Numbered from the stretch's first letter, positions 1 to 5,859 are shown. The stretch is 8,151 bases of DNA from Deltaproteobacteria bacterium (GCA_013151365.1 JAADIK010000126.1:1-8151); one strand, 5' to 3'. The notes: a model not told the origin generated them from the sequence alone. Numbers and translations: made by a program.

Positions 1-279
1 ACCAGGGGAGGCGACAAGGCGCCGGGCCATCAGGACCGGATCCTGGATCTTGATCTCCTCCTCTATGACGATCTCATCAGCAACACCGCGACCATGACCC
101 TGCCGCATCCGGAGATGCATCGGCGGCTCTTTGTCCTGGCGCCGCTCTGCGAAATCGCCCCTGATTGTATCCATCCGCTGTTCGGGCGCACCGCCGCGGC
201 GCTAATGAGGGACCTGGCGGATGCGCGGCATCACCCGGTGGTGCAGAGGGTATCATGGCCGGATAACCCCCGGCCCTAA
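1..279 (+). CDS. folK: 2-amino-4-hydroxy-6-hydroxymethyldihydropteridine diphosphokinase (HPPK), C-terminal part
   Basis: The open frame enters from the left edge with no start in the window, so this is the 3' part of the gene. It shows the HPPK signature DLDLLLYDD, followed about 14 residues later by PHPEMHRRLFVLAPLCEIAPD. In this family the first segment carries the Mg-binding aspartates, and the PHP...R.FVL..L.EIAP segment is the conserved C-terminal core. The enzyme transfers pyrophosphate from ATP to 6-hydroxymethyl-7,8-dihydropterin in cytosolic folate synthesis. The frame ends with TAA at 277-279 after a short tail (HPVVQRVSWPDNPRP), as expected for a complete C-terminus. The stop lies in the 5' arm of a small hairpin (278-307). 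The next gene has its own promoter, so folK is probably the end of an upstream unit. The family call is firm; the missing N-terminus cannot be assessed. Confidence 0.93.
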   Translation, partial: TRGGDKAPGHQDRILDLDLLLYDDLISNTATMTLPHPEMHRRLFVLAPLCEIAPDCIHPLFGRTAAALMRDLADARHHPVVQRVSWPDNPRP

Positions 280-307
280 ACAGGGCGCCGATTCTCCGCA
301 CCTGTTT
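278..307 (+). terminator. possible weak terminator or hairpin after folK
   Basis: AAACAGG at 278-284 pairs perfectly with CCTGTTT at 301-307 across a 16-nt loop, and the 5' arm overlaps the folK stop codon. Only three T residues close the 3' arm and no longer T-run follows, so intrinsic termination would be weak. The same seven-base stem occurs after glucokinase at 7073-7090. Confidence 0.3.
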
Positions 308-345
308 CTGCGCGAACCCGGCGACCAGGGAGGGAAAAAATAGGT

Positions 346-373
346 TCGACTTTTAAACTCGTAGATATATAAT
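346..373 (+). promoter_or_regulatory. sigma70-like promoter for the YHS gene and downstream cluster
   Basis: A perfect TATAAT at 368-373 is preceded by TCGACT (346-351, four of six matches to TTGACA) with a 16-nt spacer. The surroundings are AT-rich compared with the flanking genes. Transcription would start near 380, giving a leader of about 40 nt before the ATG at 421. The promoter is inferred from sequence only. Confidence 0.6.
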
Positions 374-409
374 AGGCTTATGTGGAGAAAAAACGACAGG
401 GCCGGTACC

Positions 410-416
410 GGGAGAG
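410..416 (+). promoter_or_regulatory. ribosome binding site deciding the YHS gene start
   Basis: GGGAGAG lies 4 nt before the ATG at 421 (its GGGAG core is 6 nt away). A longer in-frame reading begins at GTG 382, but that start has no comparable site, lies almost on the predicted transcription start, and would add 13 charged residues ahead of the membrane anchor. Confidence 0.6.
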
Positions 417-420
417 ACCA

Positions 421-693
421 ATGATACGCTTTGTCGTGCTGGCCGTGCTTTTTTATCTGGCCTGGCGGCTGCTGAACGGGATCATCGGCAAACCAACCGT
501 TCGCGCCGACAAGGACAGCGGCCAAGCCGCGGAAGATCCACCGGTACAGGATGTGCTGGTCGAGGACCCGGTCTGTCACACCCTGGTACCCAGGCACCAG
601 GCGATCCGGCTGCGGCAGGACGGTACAACTTATTATTTCTGCAGCGAGGCCTGTTGCGACAAATTTACCGACAAGCCGAAAGAAGAAAAATGA
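421..693 (+). CDS. small membrane-anchored YHS / PP0621-like domain protein
   Basis: This is a 90-residue protein. Residues 2-22 (IRFVVLAVLFYLAWRLLNGII) form one hydrophobic N-terminal segment, likely a membrane anchor or uncleaved signal. A hydrophilic linker rich in D, E and P follows (residues 27-46). A compact YHS-type metal-binding module then spans about residues 47-82, with DPVC at C52 and YYFCSEACCDKF containing C74, C78 and C79. YHS and PP0621-like modules are thought to bind a metal through such cysteines; the metal and partner are unknown here. The ATG at 421 is preferred because of the GGGAGAG site and the strong promoter just upstream. Similar small YHS proteins beside folK are, as far as I recall, common in Geobacter and other delta-type bacteria, which supports a real gene. 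It probably heads a transcript that includes the lytic transglycosylase and pgsA. Confidence 0.85.
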   Translation: MIRFVVLAVLFYLAWRLLNGIIGKPTVRADKDSGQAAEDPPVQDVLVEDPVCHTLVPRHQAIRLRQDGTTYYFCSEACCDKFTDKPKEEK

Positions 694-774
694 AATCTCT
701 TGCCTGAATCCGTGAGCAGTCGAGAACGGTGCGGATGCAAGGCGGCCAGGTCGGAAAAAACGGCGGAAACGAAC

Positions 775-778
775 GGAG
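775..778 (+). promoter_or_regulatory. ribosome binding site for the GTG-start lytic transglycosylase
   Basis: GGAG lies 6 nt before the GTG at 785. It supports this non-ATG start, which gives a complete signal peptide. Confidence 0.55.
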
Positions 779-784
779 ATAATC

Positions 785-1456
785 GTGGCACTATCGATAC
801 GACATGTCGTGATTCTGCTGTTCACGCTCCTGCTGCCGATTGAGGCGTGGGGAGGAATCTACGTCTATGTGGACAAACACGGGATCAGCCACTATACCAA
901 TGTCCCGGCCGACCGCCGTTACCATCCCCTGCGACAGAGAAAAATCAATGACGTCCCCTGGCCGGCCCAGTTTACCGGCAACGGCAAAACATCCCGGGTC
1001 TTCAACCCGGCCGCCGCCAACTATGATCACCATATCAGGCGGGCGGCATTATCGTACAGCATCGACCCCTTGCTCCTTAAGGCGATCATCCAGACCGAAT
1101 CCGATTTTAACCAGTACGCCGTATCGCGAGACGGAGCCCAGGGGTTGATGCAGTTGATGCCGAAAACAGCGCGGGACATGCGGGTAAGAAATCCCTTTGA
1201 TGCGGCCCAGAACATCAATGGCGGCGCCCGCTATTTAAAGTGCCTGCTCAACAACTACCGGGGTGACCTGGTCCGGAGCCTGGCCGCCTACAATGCCGGA
1301 CCGGGACGGATCTCAAAAGACGGTCCTCTCCCGAAAATTCCCGAAACCATAGCCTACGTCAAAAGGGTTATTCATCTCTACCGACTCTACCAGGAGAGGA
1401 CGGCCGAATCCCGCGCCGGCCACATCTCTGTCCGTAAGCTGATAAAAATGAACTGA
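785..1456 (+). CDS. secreted lytic transglycosylase: DUF4124 plus SLT domain
   Basis: This is a 223-residue protein. Residues 1-23 form a signal peptide (basic start, hydrophobic LLFTLLLP, likely cleavage near AWG) without a lipobox cysteine, so the mature protein should be periplasmic and soluble. Residues 24-45 (IYVYVDKHGISHYTNVP) are a typical DUF4124 segment. The SLT/Slt70-like transglycosylase domain spans about residues 88-190, with the catalytic glutamate at E105 in IQTESDFN, then GAQGLMQLMP (118-127), NINGGARYL (143-151) and AAYNAGPGRI (167-176). These enzymes cleave the MurNAc-GlcNAc bond in peptidoglycan to form 1,6-anhydro products, for wall remodelling or passage of envelope machines. 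The GTG start has GGAG 6 nt upstream. The gene ends 6 nt before pgsA, indicating an operon. The family is firm; the specific role is unknown. Confidence 0.93.
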   Translation: MALSIRHVVILLFTLLLPIEAWGGIYVYVDKHGISHYTNVPADRRYHPLRQRKINDVPWPAQFTGNGKTSRVFNPAAANYDHHIRRAALSYSIDPLLLKAIIQTESDFNQYAVSRDGAQGLMQLMPKTARDMRVRNPFDAAQNINGGARYLKCLLNNYRGDLVRSLAAYNAGPGRISKDGPLPKIPETIAYVKRVIHLYRLYQERTAESRAGHISVRKLIKMN

Positions 1457-1462
1457 GTTACC

Positions 1463-2032
1463 GTGAATCAAATCTTCAACCTCCCGAACATGATAACCGG
1501 GGTCCGCTTTTTTCTGGCCGCCATCCTGGCGTTCATGCTCATGCTGCCGCAGACAACCTGGATGGCCTTTTTCTCCTGGCTGGTCTTTGCCGTTGCCGCC
1601 GGAACCGACTGGATTGACGGCTATTTCGCCCGCCGTTACAAGAGCGAAACGGTCCTGGGGCAACTCATGGACCCGCTGGCGGACAAGGTCCTGGTCGCCA
1701 CCGCCTTTATCATGCTGATTCCCCTGGACCGGCTGCCGGCCTGGCTGGCGCTGGTCATTCTCTGCCGCGAACTCATCATCACCGGTCTCCGCGGAATCGC
1801 CGCCTCATCAGGCATTGTCGTTGCGGCCAGCCGCCTGGGCAAGATCAAATCCATCATTCAGTATCTCGGCCTCGGCACCCTGATCTTTCCGCTTGATTTA
1901 CTGCCGCTGCCCTTTTTGCACCGCCTGGGCCTGGCTATCGTCTACGTGTCGCTGGTCCTGACGATCTGGTCGGGCTTTGATTATTTTTTCAAATTAAGAC
2001 GAATATTTATGGCCCCATCAGACACAAGTTAA
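1463..2032 (+). CDS. pgsA: CDP-diacylglycerol--glycerol-3-phosphate 3-phosphatidyltransferase
   Basis: This is a 189-residue integral membrane protein. It carries the complete CDP-alcohol phosphotransferase signature D-x2-D-G-x2-A-R-x8-G-x3-D-x3-D, seen as D49, D52, G53, A56, R57, G66, D70 and D74; the last aspartate is the expected catalytic base. The N-terminal NLPNMITGVRF and the later CRELIITGLR (101-110) are typical of PgsA rather than of phosphatidylserine synthase. Hydrophobic segments lie at about residues 11-30, 33-47, 76-100 and 120-170. It makes phosphatidylglycerophosphate from CDP-diacylglycerol and glycerol-3-phosphate at the inner membrane, the committed step to phosphatidylglycerol. 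The GTG start at 1463, 6 nt after the transglycosylase stop, gives the correct N-terminus but has only a weak GAG-type ribosome site, so translation may be coupled to the upstream gene. Confidence 0.93.
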   Translation: MNQIFNLPNMITGVRFFLAAILAFMLMLPQTTWMAFFSWLVFAVAAGTDWIDGYFARRYKSETVLGQLMDPLADKVLVATAFIMLIPLDRLPAWLALVILCRELIITGLRGIAASSGIVVAASRLGKIKSIIQYLGLGTLIFPLDLLPLPFLHRLGLAIVYVSLVLTIWSGFDYFFKLRRIFMAPSDTS

Positions 2033-2104
2033 GGCGACCACAAGGGTTTGCGCAAGCCATTAACATAATGGTGCCGACTGGAGCAAAATTCGTCCCCCTG
2101 ACAA

Positions 2105-3277
2105 ATGCAAGCAAACGACAAACTTTCCACGGTCCGGCAACTCATGCTTGAGTTTGCGGAGATAACCGGACTCTCGCCGACCGCCAGCTCGCCGAAACGT
2201 TACCTGTGGACCGACGCTTTCGGGGTCTGCAATTTCCTTGAACTTTACCGGCAGACAGGTGAAGGCCGCTACCTGGACCTGGCGGTGGCGCTGGTCGAGC
2301 AGGTCCATGCAATCCTGGGCCGGCATCGTGACGATGATGCCCGGACGGGCTGGATCAGCGGTCTTGATGAAGAAACCGGCAAACAGCATCCTACCAGGGG
2401 CGGCTTGCGAATCGGCAAAAAACTACCGGAACGTGATCCGTCCGAACCCTATGATGAACAGCAGGAATGGGACCGTGACGGACAATACTATCATTACCTG
2501 ACCAAATGGATGCATGCCCTGAGTCGCCTCAGCCGGGTCACCGGCGAGAAGATCTATAATCAATGGGCTCTGGAACTCGCGCAAACGGCCCATGCGCGAT
2601 TCACCTATGTCTCGCCTCTTGACGGCCGGAAGCGCATGTACTGGAAGATGAGTATCGATCTCGGCCGCCCCCAGGTAACCGCCATGGGACAGCACGATCC
2701 CCTGGACGGACTGATCACCTATCACGAGCTGCGGGTGACGGCAGGCGGCCAGGATAAATCAGCATCACCGGACCTTCAGGATGAGATCAGGGACATGGCC
2801 GGTATCTGTCGGGGACTGGCCTGGGAGACCGATGATTCCCTGGGAATCGGCGGCCTCCTGTTCGATGCCTGTCGCACGGCGCAAATGATTGAGCATGATT
2901 TTACCCACCTGGCATCCCTGCCCGAGAAGTTACTGAAAGCCGCCCTGACCGGCCTGCAGACCTTTGTGCGAACGAATACCCTGAACCTGCCGGCTGCTTA
3001 TCGCCTGGCCTTTCGGGAGCTGGGCCTGACCATAGGCATGCATGGCGTCGGCAGGATTAATGCTTTACTCGAGGAAAAAACCGACCTCGGCAGGAAACAT
3101 CCCCTGCTTGTTGAATATATCGAAATGCTATTGCAATATTCGCCGATAATCGGCCTGATCGAAGATTTCTGGCTCGACCCCGGACAGAGGTCTGCCGCCA
3201 GCTGGCGCGACCATCGCGAGATCAACATGGTCATGCTGGCAACCAGCCTGCTCCCGGACGGATTCCTCAGCCTGTGA
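2105..3277 (+). CDS. conserved-looking protein of unknown function, probable (alpha/alpha) six-hairpin toroid
   Basis: I do not recognise a named family for this 390-residue protein. It has no signal peptide or membrane segment, so it is probably cytosolic. Repeated helical pairs are visible: residues 36-75 (TDAFGVCNFLELYRQTG then RYLDLAVALVEQVHAIL), 127-168 (YYHYLTKWMHALSRLSRVTG then YNQWALELAQTAHARFTY) and 246-270. This pattern of helix, xTG, tyrosine-led helix resembles six-hairpin glycosidase-like and alpha/alpha-barrel proteins. Between the hairpins lie motifs rich in polar and aromatic residues that could line a pocket: GWISGLDEE (82-90), RIGKKLPER (102-110), EWDRDGQYYHY (121-131), RMYWKMSIDL (177-186) and GQHDPLDGLITYHE (195-208). 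Carbohydrate binding or hydrolysis is an inference from the fold only. The ATG at 2105 directly follows an in-frame TGA at 2099-2101 and has no clear Shine-Dalgarno; ATG 2144 is the alternative. A decayed partial second copy lies at 3582-3688. Confidence 0.8.
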   Translation: MQANDKLSTVRQLMLEFAEITGLSPTASSPKRYLWTDAFGVCNFLELYRQTGEGRYLDLAVALVEQVHAILGRHRDDDARTGWISGLDEETGKQHPTRGGLRIGKKLPERDPSEPYDEQQEWDRDGQYYHYLTKWMHALSRLSRVTGEKIYNQWALELAQTAHARFTYVSPLDGRKRMYWKMSIDLGRPQVTAMGQHDPLDGLITYHELRVTAGGQDKSASPDLQDEIRDMAGICRGLAWETDDSLGIGGLLFDACRTAQMIEHDFTHLASLPEKLLKAALTGLQTFVRTNTLNLPAAYRLAFRELGLTIGMHGVGRINALLEEKTDLGRKHPLLVEYIEMLLQYSPIIGLIEDFWLDPGQRSAASWRDHREINMVMLATSLLPDGFLSL

Positions 3278-3298
3278 CCATGTCGCCGCCATGTCGAT

Positions 3299-3344
3299 AG
3301 CCGGGCCGGGCAGAAGGACCAGCAACCCCCGGCTGTTTTTTTTT
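3299..3344 (+). terminator. intrinsic terminator after the 390-residue gene
   Basis: AGCCGGG (3299-3305) pairs perfectly with CCCGGCT (3328-3334) across a 22-nt loop. After one G there are nine T residues (3336-3344). The hairpin starts 22 nt after the stop codon. The loop is longer than usual, but the T-run is strong. Confidence 0.75.
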
Positions 3345-3429
3345 CGCCATGTGGTCAAGCCACCCTGCCGGCCCGTTTTCTTCCGGCAAGCAAAAAAACA
3401 AACAAATACATACAGGTATCCAAAGGCCG

Positions 3430-3471
3430 CCTGACCCGGCCCCGGCCCCGGGGACCAGGTTTTCTCTTTTT
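3430..3471 (+). terminator. GC-rich hairpin with T-rich run, possible second terminator
   Basis: CCTG (3430-3433) pairs with CAGG (3456-3459), and inside it the run of CCCGG units (3435-3449) can pair with CCGGGG (3448-3453). The 3' arm is followed by TTTTCTCTTTTT (3460-3471). The stem has an internal loop and alternative registers. It could stop read-through from upstream or mark the end of a small untranslated RNA; no such RNA is shown by the sequence. Confidence 0.35.
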
Positions 3472-3485
3472 ACAGAGAATAAAGC

Positions 3486-3516
3486 GGGGTATGCACTTGA
3501 CGCCGGTGCATACTCC
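3486..3516. repeat. inverted repeat GTATGCAC / GTGCATAC, possible operator
   Basis: GTATGCAC (3489-3496) and GTGCATAC (3506-3513) are exact reverse complements. With the flanking bases the arms extend to 11 bp with one mismatch (GGGGTATGCAC / GTGCATACTCC). The 9-nt centre TTGACGCCG contains a -35-like TTGACG. No T-run follows, so it is not a terminator. An operator or regulator-binding site over a promoter is the natural reading, but no regulator gene lies nearby. Confidence 0.45.
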
Positions 3517-3523
3517 ATATTAT
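3497..3523 (+). promoter_or_regulatory. possible promoter for the DUF1003 gene
   Basis: TTGACG (3497-3502, five of six matches) is followed after 15 nt by TATTAT (3518-3523, five of six matches). The spacer is shorter than the ideal 17 nt. Transcription would start near 3530 and give a leader of about 220 nt before the ATG at 3751, running through the gene remnant. Confidence 0.4.
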
Positions 3524-3581
3524 GTGTTGTCCTCGTCGGGAACAAGGTCGGTTTAAACCGCCGGCTTCTTACTTCCCGGCA

Positions 3582-3688
3582 GCCGGCTCTCTCCGAAACG
3601 TTATTTGCGAACCGACGCCTTGGGGAGAAGCAATTTTCCTTGAATTTTACCGGCCTGATCCCGGACAGATTTCTCCGCCTGAGACCAC
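3582..3688 (+). pseudogene. decayed, internally deleted second copy of the 390-residue gene
   Basis: Two blocks match the gene at 2105-3277. Block one runs from about 3582 to 3653. From CCGAAACGTTA (3593) to TTTACCGG (3653) I count by eye about 49 of 60 bases identical to 2192-2251, plus one extra T in the run at 3633-3636 that breaks the frame. Translated, it starts SPKRYLRTDALG against SPKRYLWTDAFG in the intact protein. Block two (3649-3688) matches 3242-3281 at about 33 of 40 bases: LIPDRFLRL against LLPDGFLSL, with the stop TGA changed to AGA. About 990 nt between the blocks are missing, and the join falls at ACCGGC / ACCAGC, a short shared sequence that suggests deletion by microhomology. 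Several differences are silent (TAC/TAT, CTG/TTG, GCT/GCC), hinting that the copy was under selection before it decayed. Confidence 0.8.
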
Positions 3689-3750
3689 CCCGAAACACCA
3701 AACAATCCGGGCCCTGCAACAAGGCTCTTAACTGATGGAACAGACACGTC

Positions 3751-4464
3751 ATGAACAGAGAAAAAAAAGAAACCAGAACCTGCCAGGTCTGCCACCAGGA
3801 AAAGAGAAAAGATGAGCTTATCCCCCCCAACCTGGTCAGGGAAAGTATCCAGCAGTTTATCAGGGGAGAGGTCCCGGACTGGTCGGACAACGGAGATATC
3901 TGCCTCTCCTGTCTCAACACCTACCGGGCCAAATATGTCCAGCGCATCATGGAGAAAGATCTGGGCGAGCTGGACAGCCTGGAACAGGAAGTCGTTCAGA
4001 GTATTCATGACAACGACATCCTTTCGGAAAATATCAACGAAGAGTACGAGGAGCGCCTATGCTTTGGCGACAGGATTGCCGACAAGGTCGCCGCTTTCGG
4101 CGGCTCCTGGTCCTTTATCCTCTCTTTCCTCATGTTCATGGCTATCTGGATAGTCGGCAATTCGCTCATGCTGGTCAAGCAGCCGTTTGACCCCTACCCC
4201 TTTATCCTCCTCAACCTCATGTTATCGCTGGTTGCCGCACTGCAGGCACCGGTGATCATGATGAGTCAGAACCGGCAGGAGAAGCGTGACCGGCTGCGGG
4301 CTCAGAACGATTACCAGGTCAACCTCAAGGCGGAGCTGGAAATCCGGATCATCCTTGAAAAACTGGATACCCTGATCCATTACCAGTGGCTCCGGTTCCT
4401 TGAGACCCAGCAGATCCAGATGGACATGCTGGAAGAAATCAGCAGCAAGTCCAGGAGGCGCTGA
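3751..4464 (+). CDS. DUF1003 membrane protein with N-terminal zinc-ribbon-like cysteines
   Basis: This is a 237-residue protein. The N-terminus has two CxxC pairs, CQVC (C11, C14) and CLSC (C51, C54), spaced as in a small zinc ribbon. A charged helical linker follows (about residues 65-105). The DUF1003 core comes next: GDRIADKVAAFGGSWSFI leads into a transmembrane helix at about 119-141, FDPYPFILLN is the loop motif, and a second transmembrane helix spans about 150-171, ending in APVIMMSQNRQEKRDR. The C-terminus (about 172-237) is highly charged and predicted helical or coiled. DUF1003 proteins are membrane proteins of unknown biochemical function. The ATG at 3751 gives a complete zinc motif but has only a poor ribosome site (TGATGGA about 11 nt upstream). 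The gene is flanked by its own possible promoter and terminator, so it is probably transcribed alone. Confidence 0.88.
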   Translation: MNREKKETRTCQVCHQEKRKDELIPPNLVRESIQQFIRGEVPDWSDNGDICLSCLNTYRAKYVQRIMEKDLGELDSLEQEVVQSIHDNDILSENINEEYEERLCFGDRIADKVAAFGGSWSFILSFLMFMAIWIVGNSLMLVKQPFDPYPFILLNLMLSLVAALQAPVIMMSQNRQEKRDRLRAQNDYQVNLKAELEIRIILEKLDTLIHYQWLRFLETQQIQMDMLEEISSKSRRR

Positions 4465-4487
4465 CCCGGCGCTTTTTTTATTTTTTT
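4454..4487 (+). terminator. intrinsic terminator of the DUF1003 gene
   Basis: GCGC (4458-4461) pairs with GCGC (4469-4472) around a 7-nt loop containing the stop codon, and G-U and A-U pairs can extend the stem into the T-run. Seven T, one A and seven T follow (4473-4487). The core stem is short but the T-tract is long. Confidence 0.55.
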
Positions 4488-4569
4488 CCTGGTTACTTCC
4501 CTGTTATTTTCAGCCGGTAGCGAAATTCACCAAGGGCGACAACCTCGGCGCCTGCGCCCAAGCTCCCGG

Positions 4570-5838
4570 TCAGCCGGTCATCTTTTTAAGAAACAGGGCG
4601 TTGTTTTCCGGCTGAGCGATGACCGGATCGGTGGTCAGCCGGACCCGATTCCCGGGATTGGCCCGGTTGGTAACGCCGCCGTTTTCAAGACTCATCCGGC
4701 TGACGACACATGAAACGGTATCCAGGCCCCGGCCGAGGTATTCTATGCAATCGCCCGTCTCCAGGACATTGCGGGCCTCGATGAGCAGCGCTGCCGCATC
4801 GCGGACAATGCCCACCGGCGCCCAGGGCTGCACGATCCGGCTCCGGTCATAGAGCATGCTGCCGCCGTCCGGCGGGCCGCTGAAAAAGTTTTCCGTCCGG
4901 CCGCGGGTCCCGACCTTGGCCAGCTCGGTGCTGAAACGGCCGGGCAGAACACACTCGCCGGCCTCTCGGCCGGCGGCCATCTGTTGTCCGATCCAGTCCA
5001 GGGCCGCCCGGTACACCCGCACCACCGAACCCACATAGCCGACCGATTTCATCCGGCCTTCGATCTTCAGGGAATCAACCCCGGCGGCCACGAGGTCCGG
5101 CAGCCGGCCGAGCAGACAGAGATCGCGGGAATTAAAGATATAGGTGCCCCGCTCGTCCTCCTCCACCGGAAAATACTGACCGGGCCGTTTTTCCTCGACT
5201 AGATGATATGAATAACGGCAGGGATGGGCGCAGTCGCCGAGGTTGGCGTCCCGGCCGGTGAAATAGTGACTCAGCATGCAGCGCCCGGAATAGGAGATGC
5301 AGATGGCGCCGTGGACAAAAAATTCCAGCTCGGTATCCGTGGCCGCCCGGATCTGTTTGATTTCATCAAGCCCCAGCTCCCGGGCCAGGTTGAGACGGCA
5401 GACCCCCTGAGAGACCCAGAAGCGGGCACTGGCCCGGTTGGTCACGTTGGCCTGGGTGGAGAGGTGGACGGGCAGGTCCGGCACCGTCTCCCGGGCCATG
5501 AGCAGGATGCCCGGATCAGCGATGATCAGCCCGTCCGCCCCGGCATCCCGCAGAGCAAGAAGATAATCGTCCAGGCCCTCCAGGTCGGAGTTATGGGCAA
5601 AGATATTGACCGTGACATACCCCCGGACCCCGTGTTCATGGGCATAGGCGAGAGCCCGGCGCAAGCCGTCTTCGGTAAAGTTCCCGGCCCGGGCCCGCAG
5701 GCTGAAACGCGAGCCCCCGAGATACACGGCATCGGCACCGTAATGGACAGCGGCGACCAGCTTATCAAAACTGCCGGCAGGGGCCAGAAGTTCAGGGAGT
5801 AAAGATTGATTATTATTCATTTTTTTGTTGTGACTCAT
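4570..5838 (-). CDS. trhP: U32-family protein, TrhP (YegQ)-like tRNA hydroxylation factor
   Basis: This is a 422-residue cytosolic protein. It opens with PELLAPAGSFDKLVAAVHYGADAVYLGG (15-42), the usual start of U32 proteins, and has a TIM-barrel-like series including VTVNIFAHNSDL (75-86), ADGLIIADPG (101-110) and HLSTQANV (125-132). The iron-sulfur cysteines are C180, C187, C203 and C207 (C-x6-C-x15-C-x3-C) within FVHGAICISYSGRC and GDCAHPCRY; as I recall it, E. coli YegQ/TrhP has the same spacing. GTYIFNSRDL and SLKIEGRMKS follow. TrhP makes 5-hydroxyuridine at position 34 of tRNA; its relative RlhA hydroxylates 23S rRNA. The protein is about 30 residues shorter than E. coli TrhP, mainly after the CRY motif. 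The ATG at 5838 (GGGGAT upstream) is preferred over ATG 5820, which has no ribosome site. Old 'peptidase' labels for such proteins are doubtful. Confidence 0.88.
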   Translation of the reverse strand: MSHNKKMNNNQSLLPELLAPAGSFDKLVAAVHYGADAVYLGGSRFSLRARAGNFTEDGLRRALAYAHEHGVRGYVTVNIFAHNSDLEGLDDYLLALRDAGADGLIIADPGILLMARETVPDLPVHLSTQANVTNRASARFWVSQGVCRLNLARELGLDEIKQIRAATDTELEFFVHGAICISYSGRCMLSHYFTGRDANLGDCAHPCRYSYHLVEEKRPGQYFPVEEDERGTYIFNSRDLCLLGRLPDLVAAGVDSLKIEGRMKSVGYVGSVVRVYRAALDWIGQQMAAGREAGECVLPGRFSTELAKVGTRGRTENFFSGPPDGGSMLYDRSRIVQPWAPVGIVRDAAALLIEARNVLETGDCIEYLGRGLDTVSCVVSRMSLENGGVTNRANPGNRVRLTTDPVIAQPENNALFLKKMTG

Positions 5839-5859
5839 CGCATCCCCGGTGAACTTCCC

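Larger units (their letters stand above)
3278..3750. other. 473-nt gene-free stretch with terminators, palindromes and a gene remnant
   Basis: No frame here looks like a real protein: the open frames are proline- and arginine-rich with no domain pattern. In order, the stretch holds an intrinsic terminator (3299-3344), a hairpin with arms near 3365-3370 and 3382-3387, a GC-rich hairpin with a T-rich run (3430-3471), an inverted repeat around a possible -35 box (3486-3516), the 12-bp palindrome CGGTTTAAACCG (3549-3560) and the decayed gene copy (3582-3688). It also forms the leader of the DUF1003 gene. Confidence 0.7.

Noticed and set aside
253..825. 190-codon minus-strand frame over folK end and YHS gene
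   Set aside because: It is antisense to the YHS gene and its promoter, with no recognisable domain.
2045..2069. GGTTTGCGCAAGCC near-palindrome and CATAAT box upstream of the unknown gene
   Set aside because: The dyad is short and imperfect and no -35 box lies at a proper distance from CATAAT, so I do not call a promoter or operator here.
3361..3395. TGCCGG / CCGGCA hairpin
   Set aside because: It is followed by an A-run rather than a T-run on the plus strand, and the T-run is on the wrong side for the minus strand, so it is not a terminator. I saw no other role.
3349..3735. 128-codon plus-strand frame between the unknown gene and the DUF1003 gene
   Set aside because: Its product is proline- and arginine-rich without a domain pattern, it starts inside or just after a terminator, and its 3' third is the decayed gene copy read partly in a wrong frame.
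3267..3920. 217-codon minus-strand frame
   Set aside because: It runs antisense through the terminator, the gene remnant and the start of the DUF1003 gene. Its repeated WSQAE.SVR.QAG motif with another antisense frame is only the reverse reading of the duplicated 3' end.
4500..4569. search for a terminator after the minus-strand U32 gene
   Set aside because: GGCGC and GCGCC arms near 4547-4558 are too close to form a normal loop, and no T-run follows on the minus strand.
5224..5802. 192-codon plus-strand frame
   Set aside because: It is antisense to the well-supported U32 gene, with glycine- and proline-rich composition typical of a GC-rich shadow frame.
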